Assembly (NCBI GenBank): GCA_963776225.1
Contig: CAVZLL010000003.1
Span: forward strand, 930,001 to 994,000
DNA from: Bog-756 sp963776225
GTDB taxonomy: Bacteria > Actinomycetota > Acidimicrobiia > Acidimicrobiales > RAAP-2
Direction: 5' to 3'
DNA length: 64,000 nucleotides
The notes beneath the pieces are model-generated. The model was not told the DNA's origin. It worked only from the letters and a program-made list of their open reading frames with translations, and did no database searches. The position numbers were made by a program, and so were the translations under genes. This document shows, one piece after another, positions 33,641-42,302 of the stretch (position 1 is its first letter; each line of letters begins with the position of its first letter).

Positions 33641-34141
33641 ATGCCACCCACCGACGACGGACGAGCCACCGCCGGGCCGGGTCGGGTGCGGGCGCGTCTC
33701 GACGAGCTCGGCCTCACGTTGCACGGACCGCACCCTCCGCACGACCCGCTGGATGCCGTCGTGGTCCACGGCGGGGTCGCCAGGACCTCGGGCCAGCTCC
33801 CCCGGATCGACGGGGAGCTCACCTGCCGCGGCACCCTCGGGAGCTCGGTGAGCGTCGAGGAGGGAGCCGAGGCGGCGGCGGTGTGCGCGCTCAACGCATT
33901 GGCGGTGCTGGAGTCTGCACTCGGCACCCTCGACCGGGTCGACCGGGTGCTCACCGTGACCGGGTACGTCGCCTCGGCGCCGGATTTCCACCGTCAGCCC
34001 GACGTCGTCGACGGCGCGAGCTCGGTGCTCTCCCGGGTCTTCGGCGAGGCCGGGCGGCACACCCGCTCAGCCGTCGGAGTCGCCGCGCTCCCCCGGGGAG
34101 GAGCGGTCGAGATCGAGGTGACGGTGGCCGTCCGGGACTGA
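33641..34141 (+). CDS. RidA/YjgF family protein
   Basis: 166 residues. RidA proteins hydrolyse enamine/imine intermediates or act as ring-cleavage-pathway deaminases. VVHGGVARTSGQLP near residue 42, DRVLTVTGYVASAPDFHRQP near 110 and a final GVAALPRGGAVEIEVTVAV match the longer RidA subgroup with an N-terminal extension. The conserved Arg of the active site may be in HTRSAVGV. Followed after 77 bases by the RraA-like gene. Confidence 0.88.
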   Translation: MPPTDDGRATAGPGRVRARLDELGLTLHGPHPPHDPLDAVVVHGGVARTSGQLPRIDGELTCRGTLGSSVSVEEGAEAAAVCALNALAVLESALGTLDRVDRVLTVTGYVASAPDFHRQPDVVDGASSVLSRVFGEAGRHTRSAVGVAALPRGGAVEIEVTVAVRD

Positions 34142-34218
34142 ACCGGGACCGACCGTCGACTGACCGTCGGGCGCAGCGTCCGGACTGCGTCGACCGACCG
34201 GAGTGAGAGGGGACCGTG

Positions 34219-34875
34219 ATGGAGGAGAGGGCCACCGAGGAGAAGGACACCGCCGCGCAGCTCGCGGCGCTGGGGGCGGCGACCCTGGGGGAGAGCGGCG
34301 CGCTCCGCATGGCTCCCCGCATCCGTCCGGTCTGGCGGGGCGCCGGAGTGGTCGCCCCCGCCTTCCCGGTCGGGTGCACCCCCGGCGACAACCTGGCGAT
34401 CCATGTGGCGGTCGCCCTGGCACCGGCGGGCTCGGTGCTGGTGGTGGATGTCGGCGACGTTCCGGACCGCGGGTACTGGGGAGAGGTCCTGACCACCGGC
34501 GCCCGGGCCCGGGGGCTCGCCGGCCTGGTCATCGACGGGGGGGTCAGGGACGTGGGTGCGCTCGAGCGGCTCGGGTTCCCGGTGTTCTCGACCACCGTCT
34601 CGCTCCCCGGGGCGACCAAGTCCTCGCCGGGCACGGCCGGCGTCACCCGCCCGGTCGCGGGTGTGCCGGTGTCGGTCGGCGACTGGGTGGTCGCCGACGT
34701 CGACGGCGTGGTGATCGTGCCGCAGAGCGAGTTGGCCGGAGTGCTGGCCGCGGGCGGGGCGCGGGCGACCGCCGAGGACGGCTATTTCGACGCGCTACGC
34801 GGCGGATCGACCACGGTGGCCCTTCTCGGGCTCGACTCGTCGCTCATCGACACCGGAGGGACGCCCGGACCCTGA
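34219..34875 (+). CDS. RraA-like / 4-hydroxy-4-methyl-2-oxoglutarate aldolase-family protein
   Basis: 218 residues. GYWGEVLTTGARARGLAGLV near residue 85 and IDGGVRDVGALERLGFPVFS contain the G-x-x-(A)3-D-G-x-x-R-D signature of the RraA/HMG-aldolase fold, where Arg and Asp bind pyruvate and a divalent metal. Likely a class II aldolase or oxaloacetate decarboxylase on a ring-cleavage product. ATG 34219 has AGGGG six bases upstream; a GTG directly precedes it. Downstream of the RidA-like gene, apparently the same operon. Confidence 0.87.
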   Translation: MEERATEEKDTAAQLAALGAATLGESGALRMAPRIRPVWRGAGVVAPAFPVGCTPGDNLAIHVAVALAPAGSVLVVDVGDVPDRGYWGEVLTTGARARGLAGLVIDGGVRDVGALERLGFPVFSTTVSLPGATKSSPGTAGVTRPVAGVPVSVGDWVVADVDGVVIVPQSELAGVLAAGGARATAEDGYFDALRGGSTTVALLGLDSSLIDTGGTPGP

Positions 34876-34926
34876 CCGGGACCGTCCGGAGCCGCTGGGT
34901 CCCCGCCCCGGCTTGTTCCCGGGTCG

Positions 34927-35316
34927 TCAGTGGGTCGTGTAGTTGATCGGCCCGGCGCCCTTGACCCCGATGGCGAAGCAGAAGCAGTGGATCGACGCGT
35001 TGTCGCTCACCGGCCGCAGACTGTGGACGGCGTCAGGCGGGATGTGGACCAGGTCACCCTGGGCGATCAGCCGCTCCTCGTCGCCGATGGTCATGATGCC
35101 TCGTCCGCGCAGCACGTAGTAGAACTCGTGGGTCGGGTGCGAGTGGGGATGGACGTGGCCACCTCCGGCAACCTCGAACTCGTTGACGAGCTCGAGGAAC
35201 CCACCGTCGGTTGCGTCCTTCATCTCCTGTGACTGCACCATCCACCAGACCGGCACCGTGCCGTTGTGCTCGACGACGGGGGCGGCGTTCTCGATGTTGC
35301 GCACGTCCATCACCAT
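34927..35316 (-). CDS. Cupin-domain protein
   Basis: 129 residues, a single cupin. Motif 1 is GGHVHPHSHPTHEFYYVLRG with two metal-binding His and a Glu; motif 2 is GDLVHIPPDAVHSLRPVSDN. Metal binding is therefore likely; the role could be a dioxygenase, isomerase or sensor. ATG 35316 is supported by AAAGGAG five bases upstream; the frame continues upstream without homology. Divergent from the ureidoglycolate-lyase-like gene and convergent with the RraA-like gene. Confidence 0.88.
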   Translation of the reverse strand: MVMDVRNIENAAPVVEHNGTVPVWWMVQSQEMKDATDGGFLELVNEFEVAGGGHVHPHSHPTHEFYYVLRGRGIMTIGDEERLIAQGDLVHIPPDAVHSLRPVSDNASIHCFCFAIGVKGAGPINYTTH

Positions 35317-35347
35317 GTGGTCTCCTTTGGGCACGACACTCCGCCAG

Positions 35348-35353
35348 ATAGTA
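35348..35353 (-). promoter_or_regulatory. -10 element (TACTAT) of the cupin gene in the divergent gap
   Basis: TACTAT on the minus strand at 35353-35348 would start a transcript with a leader of about 25 bases that includes the AAAGGAG ribosome binding site. The same bases on the plus strand (GATAGT, 35347-35352) could serve the divergent gene. Confidence 0.4.
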
Positions 35354-35362
35354 CCCAACCCG

Positions 35363-35833
35363 GTGACCCGGGAGGCCTGGGCGCCGTTCGGATGGTTGCC
35401 GGTGGAGGACACCGACCCGCGCGACGGTGCCGAGCGGCTCGACTTCGCATGGGGAGACGTCCACGTCAACACCATCTCCCACCGCAGGGACGAGGTGCCG
35501 GCGACGGACGGAGGTCTTCTCTGCCAGATGCTCTACCGGCACCTGACCCACACCCAGGTGCTGATGCCCCTCGACGTCCCGGCCGTGGTGGCGGTGGCCC
35601 CGCCGGAGGTGACGCTCGACTCCCCGTCCGGGGCCGACCGGGTCCAGGCCTTCCGCCTCGACCCGCTCACCTGCGTGGTGCTCCACCGGGGGACCTGGCA
35701 CTGGGGACCCTTCCCGGTGACCGCGGCGTCGGTCACGCTCTTCAACGTCCAGGGTCTGCGGTACGTCGAGGACAACGAGTGCGCCGACCTCGAGGCAGTG
35801 GGGACACCGGTCGAGGTCCGCCTCGGCGGATGA
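35363..35833 (+). CDS. Ureidoglycolate lyase (AllA)-like protein
   Basis: 156 residues from GTG 35363. AWAPFGWLPVED opens the fold, followed by HTQVLMPLDVPAVVAVAP, VQAFRLDPLTCVVLHRGTWH and LFNVQGLRYVEDNECADL. The TQ.LMPLD..A..VAPPEV and RGTWHW segments match the AllA/ureidoglycolate lyase cupin fold, but no other allantoin gene is present, so a different lyase substrate is likely. An ATG at 35315 is in frame and would give 172 residues but would overlap the divergent cupin start. A hairpin spans its stop codon. Confidence 0.75.
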   Translation: MTREAWAPFGWLPVEDTDPRDGAERLDFAWGDVHVNTISHRRDEVPATDGGLLCQMLYRHLTHTQVLMPLDVPAVVAVAPPEVTLDSPSGADRVQAFRLDPLTCVVLHRGTWHWGPFPVTAASVTLFNVQGLRYVEDNECADLEAVGTPVEVRLGG

Positions 35834-35870
35834 TCCGCCGACCGCCTCCGGTCCCCGGGATCCGGGACTT
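35824..35870 (+). terminator. Tandem GC-rich hairpins at the end of the AllA-like gene
   Basis: CGGCGGA-TGA-TCCGCCG (35824-35840) forms a perfect 7-bp stem whose three-base loop is the stop codon. A second hairpin follows at 35851-35867 (GTCCCCGG, loop GAT, CCGGGAC, one bulged C), then TTGTGT. Likely terminator insulating the ABC-importer operon downstream. Confidence 0.55.
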
Positions 35871-35905
35871 GTGTCCGCCCTGGGGTCGTGCCCGGATGCC
35901 GGCTG

Positions 35906-35935
35906 TTGACATCGCTAATGTCGGTGCCTTAAGAA
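35906..35935 (+). promoter_or_regulatory. Promoter of the ABC importer operon
   Basis: A consensus -35 TTGACA (35906-35911) is followed after 18 bases by TAAGAA (35930-35935). The leader to the ATG at 36021 is about 80 bases, with AAGGA as ribosome binding site. Confidence 0.45.
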
Positions 35936-36020
35936 CTGCGCATCCGATCCGCCGTTTCCCGGGGGGAGGCCGCCTCGGCGGCAGTCCGGTCCGGCGGGTC
36001 CCGAGCAAGGACGTGAACGC

Positions 36021-37370
36021 ATGGGTCGCATTGGGGGGAGCCGCCTGACCGGGGCCGCGATTGTCCTGGTGGTCATGGTGATCGCTGCCGGGTGTTCGTC
36101 CGGGAACTCTGCGTCGACGACCACCTCGACCACGGGGGCATCGACGACGTCGTCCACCGGGGCATCCACCGGCCAGGGGCTCTCGATCGCCCCGGGGGCC
36201 CAGATCCCGGTGGCGGTGATCTCCACCAACACCGGTTCACTGGCCGGGTACTTCAACGGCCTCGGACCGGGGATGAACGCCTACTTCAAGATGATCGACG
36301 CCGAGGGCGGGGTCAACGGACACAAGATCGTCCTCACCGACAACCTCGACGACGGGGGATCGCCGAGCCAGTTCACCCAGCAGGTCCACACGGCCATCGA
36401 CCAGGACCACGCCTTCGCGGTCGGGGTCGCCTCCGCCTTCTTCACCCCCAACTACTTCGTGTCCACCGGGACTCCGACCTACGGCTACAACGTGAGCTCC
36501 AACTGGCAGACCGCCCCCAACCTCTTCGCCGCCGGGGGATCGACCCAGTTCTACGCACCGGGGGTCCCCTCCTTCGCACACGCCTTCAAGACGCTCGGGG
36601 CCAAGTCACTTGCCTTCATCAGCTACGGGCAGGAGATCGCCTCCTCCTACGACGCCTGCAACGCCTTCTCGACCATGCTGAAGGCGGCGGGCTACAACGT
36701 GAGCTTCGTCGACGTGAGTGCCCAGCTCTCCGGGAGCTTCGCCTCCGACGTGCAGCGGATGCAACAGGCCGGCTCCGACCTGGTCGCCACCTGCATGCAG
36801 GCGTCGGACAACATCACGCTGTCCCGGGACATCCAGCAGTACGGGCTCAAGATCAAGCAGGTGTGGCTCAACGGCTACGACCAGACCCTGCTCAGCCAGT
36901 ACGGCAGCCTGATGCAGGGGGTCTATCTGAACCTCAACGGGAACGTACCCTTCGAGGCCGCCGACACCGCCCGGTACGGCAACACCTACCCGGGCATGCA
37001 GCAGTACCTGGCGGCCATGAACAAGTACGAGCCCTCCTTCACCCACAACGGTGTCGCCGTGCAGGGATGGCAGTCGGCCGCCCTGCTCGTGCAGGGCATC
37101 AAGGCGGCCGGCAGCAATCTGACCCAGGGCAACGTGATCGCCCAGACCAACAAGATCACCGACTTCACCGCCGCCGGGATCACGACGGTGACCAATTGGA
37201 CGATCTCTCACACCGGGTTCACCGAGCCGAACTGCACGGCCTGGGTCCAGGTCCAGCACGGGAAGTTCGTCCCCGTGCTGGGCTCGGGGAAGCAGGTCTT
37301 CGTCTGCATCGGGCCGAACGCCAAGAACCCGGTGCCGGTGACCCCGCCGGCCGGCACGCCGGGCACATGA
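36021..37370 (+). CDS. ABC importer substrate-binding lipoprotein (branched-chain amino acid type)
   Basis: 449 residues. The signal sequence ends in the lipobox VIAAGCSS (Cys25), so the mature protein is lipid-anchored; a Ser/Thr-rich linker precedes the binding domain. The fold begins IPVAVISTNTGSLAGYF and contains GGVNGHKIVLTDNLDDGG, typical of the HAAT (LivJ-like) periplasmic-binding family. In actinobacteria these systems take up many compounds, so the ligand is open; proximity to a thiolase and CoA-ester genes hints at an organic acid or steroid-like compound. First gene of the importer operon. Confidence 0.93.
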   Translation: MGRIGGSRLTGAAIVLVVMVIAAGCSSGNSASTTTSTTGASTTSSTGASTGQGLSIAPGAQIPVAVISTNTGSLAGYFNGLGPGMNAYFKMIDAEGGVNGHKIVLTDNLDDGGSPSQFTQQVHTAIDQDHAFAVGVASAFFTPNYFVSTGTPTYGYNVSSNWQTAPNLFAAGGSTQFYAPGVPSFAHAFKTLGAKSLAFISYGQEIASSYDACNAFSTMLKAAGYNVSFVDVSAQLSGSFASDVQRMQQAGSDLVATCMQASDNITLSRDIQQYGLKIKQVWLNGYDQTLLSQYGSLMQGVYLNLNGNVPFEAADTARYGNTYPGMQQYLAAMNKYEPSFTHNGVAVQGWQSAALLVQGIKAAGSNLTQGNVIAQTNKITDFTAAGITTVTNWTISHTGFTEPNCTAWVQVQHGKFVPVLGSGKQVFVCIGPNAKNPVPVTPPAGTPGT

Positions 37371-37409
37371 TCGCCGGCCAGCTCCGGACCCGATAGGGGG
37401 CGGTCCGGA

Positions 37410-39458
37410 GTGGAGCATTTCCTCGGCTTCGCCATCCCCGGGGTCCCGTACGGCTGCACCTACGCGATCGTGGCGGTCGGACTGGTGCTCACCTATCAGG
37501 CGACCGGGGTCTTCAACTTCGCCTATGGCGCGCAGGCCTACGTCTCCGCGTTCCTGTTCACCCGGTTCGTCCAGATCCAGCATCTTCCGGTCTGGCTCTC
37601 CTTCGTCCTGACGGTGGTCCTCCTCGGCCCGCTCATCGGGCTCGCCCTCGACCGTTTCCTGTTCCGCAAGATCGCCAACACCAACACGATCGCCAAACTG
37701 GTGACAGGGATCACTCTGTTCGTCGGGATCCCGGCCATCCTGGCGGTCTTGTTCGGCAGCGCCAACCAGTACAACCCGCCGAGCATCCTCTTCAACCCGA
37801 ACACGGTCTACTTCCGCATCGCCGGGACCCCGGTCAACGGGATCTACCTGACCACCGTCCTCACCACCGTGGTCGTCCTCGTCGCGCTCGGGGTGCTCCT
37901 CCGGTTCTCGAACCTCGGGCTGCAGATGCGGGGTGCCGTCGAGAGCCGGCGGCTCATCGAGCTCGACGGGGTCAACGCGGGCCGGGTGGTGGCGGTGGCC
38001 TGGGCCATCTCGGGATTCCTGGCGGGACTGGCAGGCGTCCTGCTGGCCCCGATCTACGGCCAGCTGCAGTTCGACGACTACGCCGCCCTGATGGTCGCCG
38101 CCTTCGCGGCCGCGGCCTGGGCCGTCCTCCGCTCGTTGACCCTTGCCGCGCTGGTCGGTGTCGCCATGGGCGTGGTCACCACGATCCTCCAGGGGTACCT
38201 CCCGGTCGGCAGTGTGTGGTCCTCGGCCCTCTTCACCTCGCTCCCGTTCATCGTGCTGGTGGCCGCCCTGATGATCGTGCCCGGGCTCCGCACGCTCGAC
38301 CGGGCCAAGGATCCGCTCTCCTCGGTGGACCCCCCGACGCCGCCCTCGATCGCCTCGCTGCGCGCCCCGCAGCTGGACCGGGTGGTGCGGATCCTCTGGT
38401 ACATCCTGCTCGGTGCGTTCGTGGTGTCGATGCTGACCTGGCTCCCGACCACCTGGGAGAACGTGTTCAACGCCGGGATGGCCTATTCGGTCGTGTTCCT
38501 CTCCATCACCCTGATCACCGGCATGGGCGGCCAGCTCTCGCTCGTCCAGGCCACCTTCGCCGGGATCGGCGCCTTCACTGCCGCCCAACTGGCCAACCAC
38601 CTCGGGCTCAACTTCTTCCTCGGAGGCCTGGTCGGCGCCGTGATCGCCGCGGCGGTCGCGGTCGTGCTGGGCTTCGCCTCGGTCCGGCTGCGCGGCCTCG
38701 GCCTGGCCCTCCTGACCATCGCGGCAGCCCTCTTCTTCGACAACACGGTCTTCCCGCAGGCACTGTCCGGGGCGAGCGGCCAGTCGATCAGCATCAAGTC
38801 CAGCTGGGTCAGCTTCGGGGTGCTCGACCCCAACGGCCACGCCTTCTTCGTGCTCGCGATGGTGGTGCTGCTGGTGTGCATCGCCGGTGTGAAGCTCGTC
38901 CACCGTGGGACGACCGGGCGGTTCCTCGGGGCGATCCGGGGGAGCGAGACCGGCGCATCGGGGATGGGGATCAACCTCACCTGGCAGCACGTGCTCATCT
39001 TCGCCCTGGCCGGCCTGGTGGCCGGTGTCGGCGGCACCCTGGAGGTCCTCCAGCAGCAATCGGTGAGCCCCGGGCTGTTCAACTACCAGTTCTCCCTGGT
39101 GATCGTGGTGCTGGTCGTGACAACCGGTGCCCGCTCGGTGGAGGGGGCCCTCCAGGCCGCATTCGGGTTCGTGATCCTGAGCAAGATCCTGAGCCTGCTG
39201 CCGGCTCGACTCGGCGGCAACAGCCTGGTGGTCGTGCTCTTCGCCTTCGGCGCCCTCACCTACGCCGCGCACCCCGAGGGGATCCTCGAGTACCAGAAAC
39301 GGCGGTGGACCCTCCGCTTCGAACGGATGATCTTCCACACCGACCCGCTCGCGCCCGGGACCGGCCCGGTGGTGCCGGGCGGCAGACGCGGGGTGATGAC
39401 CTCCAACGGCGCTCCGGCGCCTGCCCCCGCCGAGCCGATGGCGACCGATCATGGCTGA
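37410..39458 (+). CDS. Fused LivH-LivM-type ABC permease
   Basis: 682 residues containing both membrane subunits in one chain. Residues 1-290 are LivH-like (GVPYGCTYAIVAVGLVLTYQ, about eight membrane segments). Residues about 330-640 are LivM-like (GMGGQLSLVQATFAGIGAFT, LAGLVAGVGGTLEVLQQQ). A cytoplasmic linker joins them near residue 295-320 and the last 50 residues are polar. GTG start 39 bases after the lipoprotein; the stop overlaps the start of the ATPase gene by 8 bases. Confidence 0.93.
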   Translation: MEHFLGFAIPGVPYGCTYAIVAVGLVLTYQATGVFNFAYGAQAYVSAFLFTRFVQIQHLPVWLSFVLTVVLLGPLIGLALDRFLFRKIANTNTIAKLVTGITLFVGIPAILAVLFGSANQYNPPSILFNPNTVYFRIAGTPVNGIYLTTVLTTVVVLVALGVLLRFSNLGLQMRGAVESRRLIELDGVNAGRVVAVAWAISGFLAGLAGVLLAPIYGQLQFDDYAALMVAAFAAAAWAVLRSLTLAALVGVAMGVVTTILQGYLPVGSVWSSALFTSLPFIVLVAALMIVPGLRTLDRAKDPLSSVDPPTPPSIASLRAPQLDRVVRILWYILLGAFVVSMLTWLPTTWENVFNAGMAYSVVFLSITLITGMGGQLSLVQATFAGIGAFTAAQLANHLGLNFFLGGLVGAVIAAAVAVVLGFASVRLRGLGLALLTIAAALFFDNTVFPQALSGASGQSISIKSSWVSFGVLDPNGHAFFVLAMVVLLVCIAGVKLVHRGTTGRFLGAIRGSETGASGMGINLTWQHVLIFALAGLVAGVGGTLEVLQQQSVSPGLFNYQFSLVIVVLVVTTGARSVEGALQAAFGFVILSKILSLLPARLGGNSLVVVLFAFGALTYAAHPEGILEYQKRRWTLRFERMIFHTDPLAPGTGPVVPGGRRGVMTSNGAPAPAPAEPMATDHG

Positions 39459-40225
39459 GCGGAGCGACCCCCTGCTCCGGGTCAACGGGGTCACCAAGAC
39501 CTTCGGCGGGATCGTGGCGGTCAGCGACGTGAGCCTCGAGGTGGAGCGGGGGGAGAGCGTCGGGCTGGTCGGACCCAACGGCGCCGGCAAGACCACGCTG
39601 TTCAATTGCATCTGCGGCCAGCTCCGGCCGGAGCACGGGGTCATGGAGCTCGACGGGGTGAGCCTCGCCGAGCGCCCCACCTACAAGCGGGCCCGGATGG
39701 GGATCAGCCGCACCTACCAGCGCATCGAGGTGTTCCCGGACATGACGGTCCGGGACCACCTGGTGGTGGCGGTCCGGGCCCGGTGGTGCACGGGACGGCT
39801 CTGGCGTGATCTCTTCAACATGAGCTCGACCACCACCGAAGAGCGCGATCGGGTCGCCTCGGTGCTCGAGCTGGTCGGGATCGGTGACCAGGCGGACGTC
39901 CAGGTCTCGACCCTGGGCCTCGGCTCGTGCCGGCTGGTCGAGTTGGCCCGGGCGCTGGTGTGCGAACCGGTCCTGCTGCTCGCCGACGAACCGTCCTCGG
40001 GCCTGGACGTCCACGAGACCCGGGAGCTCTCCAAGGTGCTCCGCACGTTGCCAACGCGAACGCGGACTGGCGCTGCTGCTGGTCGAGCACGATCTGAGCA
40101 TGGTCGGGGAGGTGGTCGACAGGACCATCGTCATGAACCTGGGCAACGTCATCGCCGAGGGCGCCTTCGACGAAGTGATGGCCGATCCGGGGGTCCGACA
40201 GGCCTACCTGGGGTTGAGCGCGTGA
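39451..40225 (+). pseudogene. LivG-type ABC ATPase, disrupted by a +1 frameshift near 40050
   Basis: The reading frame from ATG 39451 encodes the Walker A GPNGAGKTT (about residue 36), the signature region TLGLGSCRLVELARAL, and Walker B LLLADEPSSGLD. After Leu200 (40048-40050) homology stops and an Arg/Gly-rich shadow begins. One base further on, the other frame resumes with QRERGLALLLVEHDLSMVGE through GNVIAEGAFDEVMADPGVRQ to the stop at 40223-40225. Removing one C from TTGCC (40048-40052) restores a normal 257-residue LivG. Unrepaired, the frame runs into livF and predicts a 553-residue fused chain. Sequencing error, true mutation or recoding cannot be told apart here. Confidence 0.8.
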
Positions 40226-41112
40226 GCACGGCCATCGCCGATCCCCCGGCCCTCGAGGTCGACCACGTGAGCGCCGCCTACGGGCCCTACCGAGCGCTGT
40301 TCGACGTCACCTTCTCGGTGCCCGCAGCCGGGGTCACCGCGCTCATCGGCTCCAACGGTGCCGGCAAGTCCACCGTGGCCCGCGTGGTCACCGGGCTCCT
40401 GGCCAGCACGGAGGGCACCCTGCGGCTCAGCGGCACCGACGTCACCGGGCGCCCGGCCTATCGGATCGCACGGACCGGGTGCGCGCACGTCCCCGAGGGC
40501 AGGGGCATCTTCGCGAACCTGACCGTCGAGGAGAACCTCAGGGTGCTCTTCCGCCAGAAGCTCGGGAAGCGCCAGGTGCCCGATGCCCTGGACCGCGCCT
40601 ACGGCTCGTTCCCGATCCTCGGCAGCCGGCGCAAGCAGCACGGGGGCACGCTCTCCGGTGGCGAGCAGCGCATCCTCTCCCTTGCCAAGGTCCTCGTCGC
40701 CCCGCCCCGTCTGCTGGTGGCCGACGAGATCTCCCTCGGCCTGGCGCCGGTGATGGTCGATGCCGTCTACGAGGGGCTCCGCAAGATCAACGGTGCCGGG
40801 ACCGCCCTGCTCATCGTCGAGCAGCAGGTGGACCGGGTGCTGGACATCGCCGGAACGGCGGTGGTGCTCGAGCATGGCGCGGTGGCCTACTCCGGTCCCG
40901 CCGACGGGGCCATGGTCGCGGTGGAACGGGTGCTCGCCTCCCGGGGGGAGCGGGCGATGGTCGGTGTCGCCGATCCGGGCGGACCGGGTGTTCCCGCCCG
41001 GCAGCCGGTGGAGCGGAACGGACCCGGGCCGGCGGCGCCGTACAATGCAGCGCCCGGCGAAGGGGAGTCACAGGGCCAGGACGGCGGGACCGACAGCGGG
41101 GAGAACCGATGA
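40222..41112 (+). CDS. LivF-type ABC ATPase
   Basis: 296 residues. Walker A LIGSNGAGKSTVARVVTG near residue 45, signature GGTLSGGEQRILSLAKVL near 138, Walker B LLVADEISLGLAP and the switch region LIVEQQVDRVLD are intact. The C-terminal 45 residues are low-complexity. GTG 40222 overlaps the restored livG stop by four bases (GTGA), the expected coupling, and the thiolase ATG overlaps its stop. Energises the fused permease upstream. Confidence 0.92.
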   Translation: MSTAIADPPALEVDHVSAAYGPYRALFDVTFSVPAAGVTALIGSNGAGKSTVARVVTGLLASTEGTLRLSGTDVTGRPAYRIARTGCAHVPEGRGIFANLTVEENLRVLFRQKLGKRQVPDALDRAYGSFPILGSRRKQHGGTLSGGEQRILSLAKVLVAPPRLLVADEISLGLAPVMVDAVYEGLRKINGAGTALLIVEQQVDRVLDIAGTAVVLEHGAVAYSGPADGAMVAVERVLASRGERAMVGVADPGGPGVPARQPVERNGPGPAAPYNAAPGEGESQGQDGGTDSGENR

Positions 41113-42302
41113 CTGACGAGGGACGCGACGCAGTCGTCGTCGACGTGCTGCGGACGACGTTGGGCAAGCGGGGTGGTGCGCTCGCCACCTGGCACCCGGT
41201 CGACCTGCTCGGGTTCGCTCTCAGGTTGCTCGTCGAGCGGACGGGGATCGACCCGGCGCTGGTCGACGACGTCATCGGGGGCTGCGTGACCCAGGCGGGC
41301 GAGCAGAGCACCAATGTGAGCCGCAACGCCTGGGTCGCCGCCGGCCTCCCCCAACAGGTCCCTGCGACGACCGTCGACCGCCAGTGCGGTTCGTCGCAGC
41401 AGGCCATGCACTTCGCCGCCGCCGGTGTGAAGGCAGGTCACTACGACCTGGTGATCGCCTGCGGGGTCGAGTCGATGAGCAGGGTGCCGATGGCCTCCAA
41501 CGCACGGGGGGGCACCGGCCCCTTCCCTCCCTCCTTTCTCGAGGTCATCGACGGTCGCCTCTGGGCTCAATTCCGGGTGGCCCAGGTCCTTGCCGACCGC
41601 TGGGGGGTCACCCGGAAGGAGATGGACGAGCTCGCGCTCGAGAGCCACCGGAGGGCGGCAGCGTCGTGGGACAGCGGCCATTTCGGCCGCGAAGCGGTGC
41701 CGGTGCCCCTCAAGGACGAGGAGGGCCGGCTGACCGGCGTCTCCCTCGACGCCGACGAGGGGATCCGGCGCGGCGGGACGATGGAGGGCCTCGGCGGGCT
41801 CCCCCCGGCGCAGTCCTGGGAACCCGACACCGCCCCCGACATCACCGCGGGCAACTCCTCGCAGATGACCGACGGTGCGTCGGCCATGCTCATCGCCGAG
41901 CGATCGGTGGCGGAGCGGCTCGGGCTTCCCGCCCGGGCCCGATTCGCCCACGCCACCGTGGCCGCGGACGATGCGGCGATCGTGCTCTCCGCCCCGGTCC
42001 CGGCCACCCAGCGGCTGCTCGACCGGTCGGGCATGACCGTCGACCAGTTCGACGCCGTCGAGTGCAACGAGGCGTTCGCCGCCATCCCGTTGATGTGGCT
42101 CCGTGCCTTTCCGATCGACCCCGAGTTGCTCAACCCGCGCGGTGGAGCGATCGCCATCGGGCATCCGCTGGGCGCGAGCGGGGTGCGCCTGGCCGCGACC
42201 CTGATCAACCACCTCGAGGCCACCGGCGGTCGCTACGGCTTCCAGACCATGTGCGAGGGGGGTGGGCAGGCCAACGCCACGGTGATCGAGCGCCTGGTCT
42301 AG
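41109..42302 (+). CDS. Acetyl-CoA acetyltransferase / thiolase
   Basis: 397 residues, normal thiolase. Nucleophilic Cys93 in VDRQCGSSQQAMHFAA, AIAIGHPLGASGVR with the catalytic His near residue 350, and the proton-donor Cys in TMCEGGGQANATV near 383 are all present. Cleaves 3-ketoacyl-CoA to a shortened acyl-CoA plus acetyl- or propionyl-CoA. ATG overlaps the livF stop (ATGA), so it is the last gene of the importer operon, linking uptake with degradation. Convergent and overlapping by four bases with the SDR at 42299. Confidence 0.94.
   Translation: MTDEGRDAVVVDVLRTTLGKRGGALATWHPVDLLGFALRLLVERTGIDPALVDDVIGGCVTQAGEQSTNVSRNAWVAAGLPQQVPATTVDRQCGSSQQAMHFAAAGVKAGHYDLVIACGVESMSRVPMASNARGGTGPFPPSFLEVIDGRLWAQFRVAQVLADRWGVTRKEMDELALESHRRAAASWDSGHFGREAVPVPLKDEEGRLTGVSLDADEGIRRGGTMEGLGGLPPAQSWEPDTAPDITAGNSSQMTDGASAMLIAERSVAERLGLPARARFAHATVAADDAAIVLSAPVPATQRLLDRSGMTVDQFDAVECNEAFAAIPLMWLRAFPIDPELLNPRGGAIAIGHPLGASGVRLAATLINHLEATGGRYGFQTMCEGGGQANATVIERLV

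Noticed and set aside
36606..39680. 1024-codon minus-strand open frame
   Set aside because: Antisense to the importer lipoprotein and permease, with highly charged low-complexity translation; a composition artefact.
39451..41112. Natural LivG-LivF fusion protein
   Set aside because: The linking stretch is Arg/Gly/His-rich out-of-frame sequence, and the true livG ending with its GTGA coupling is present in the neighbouring frame, so a designed fusion is unlikely.
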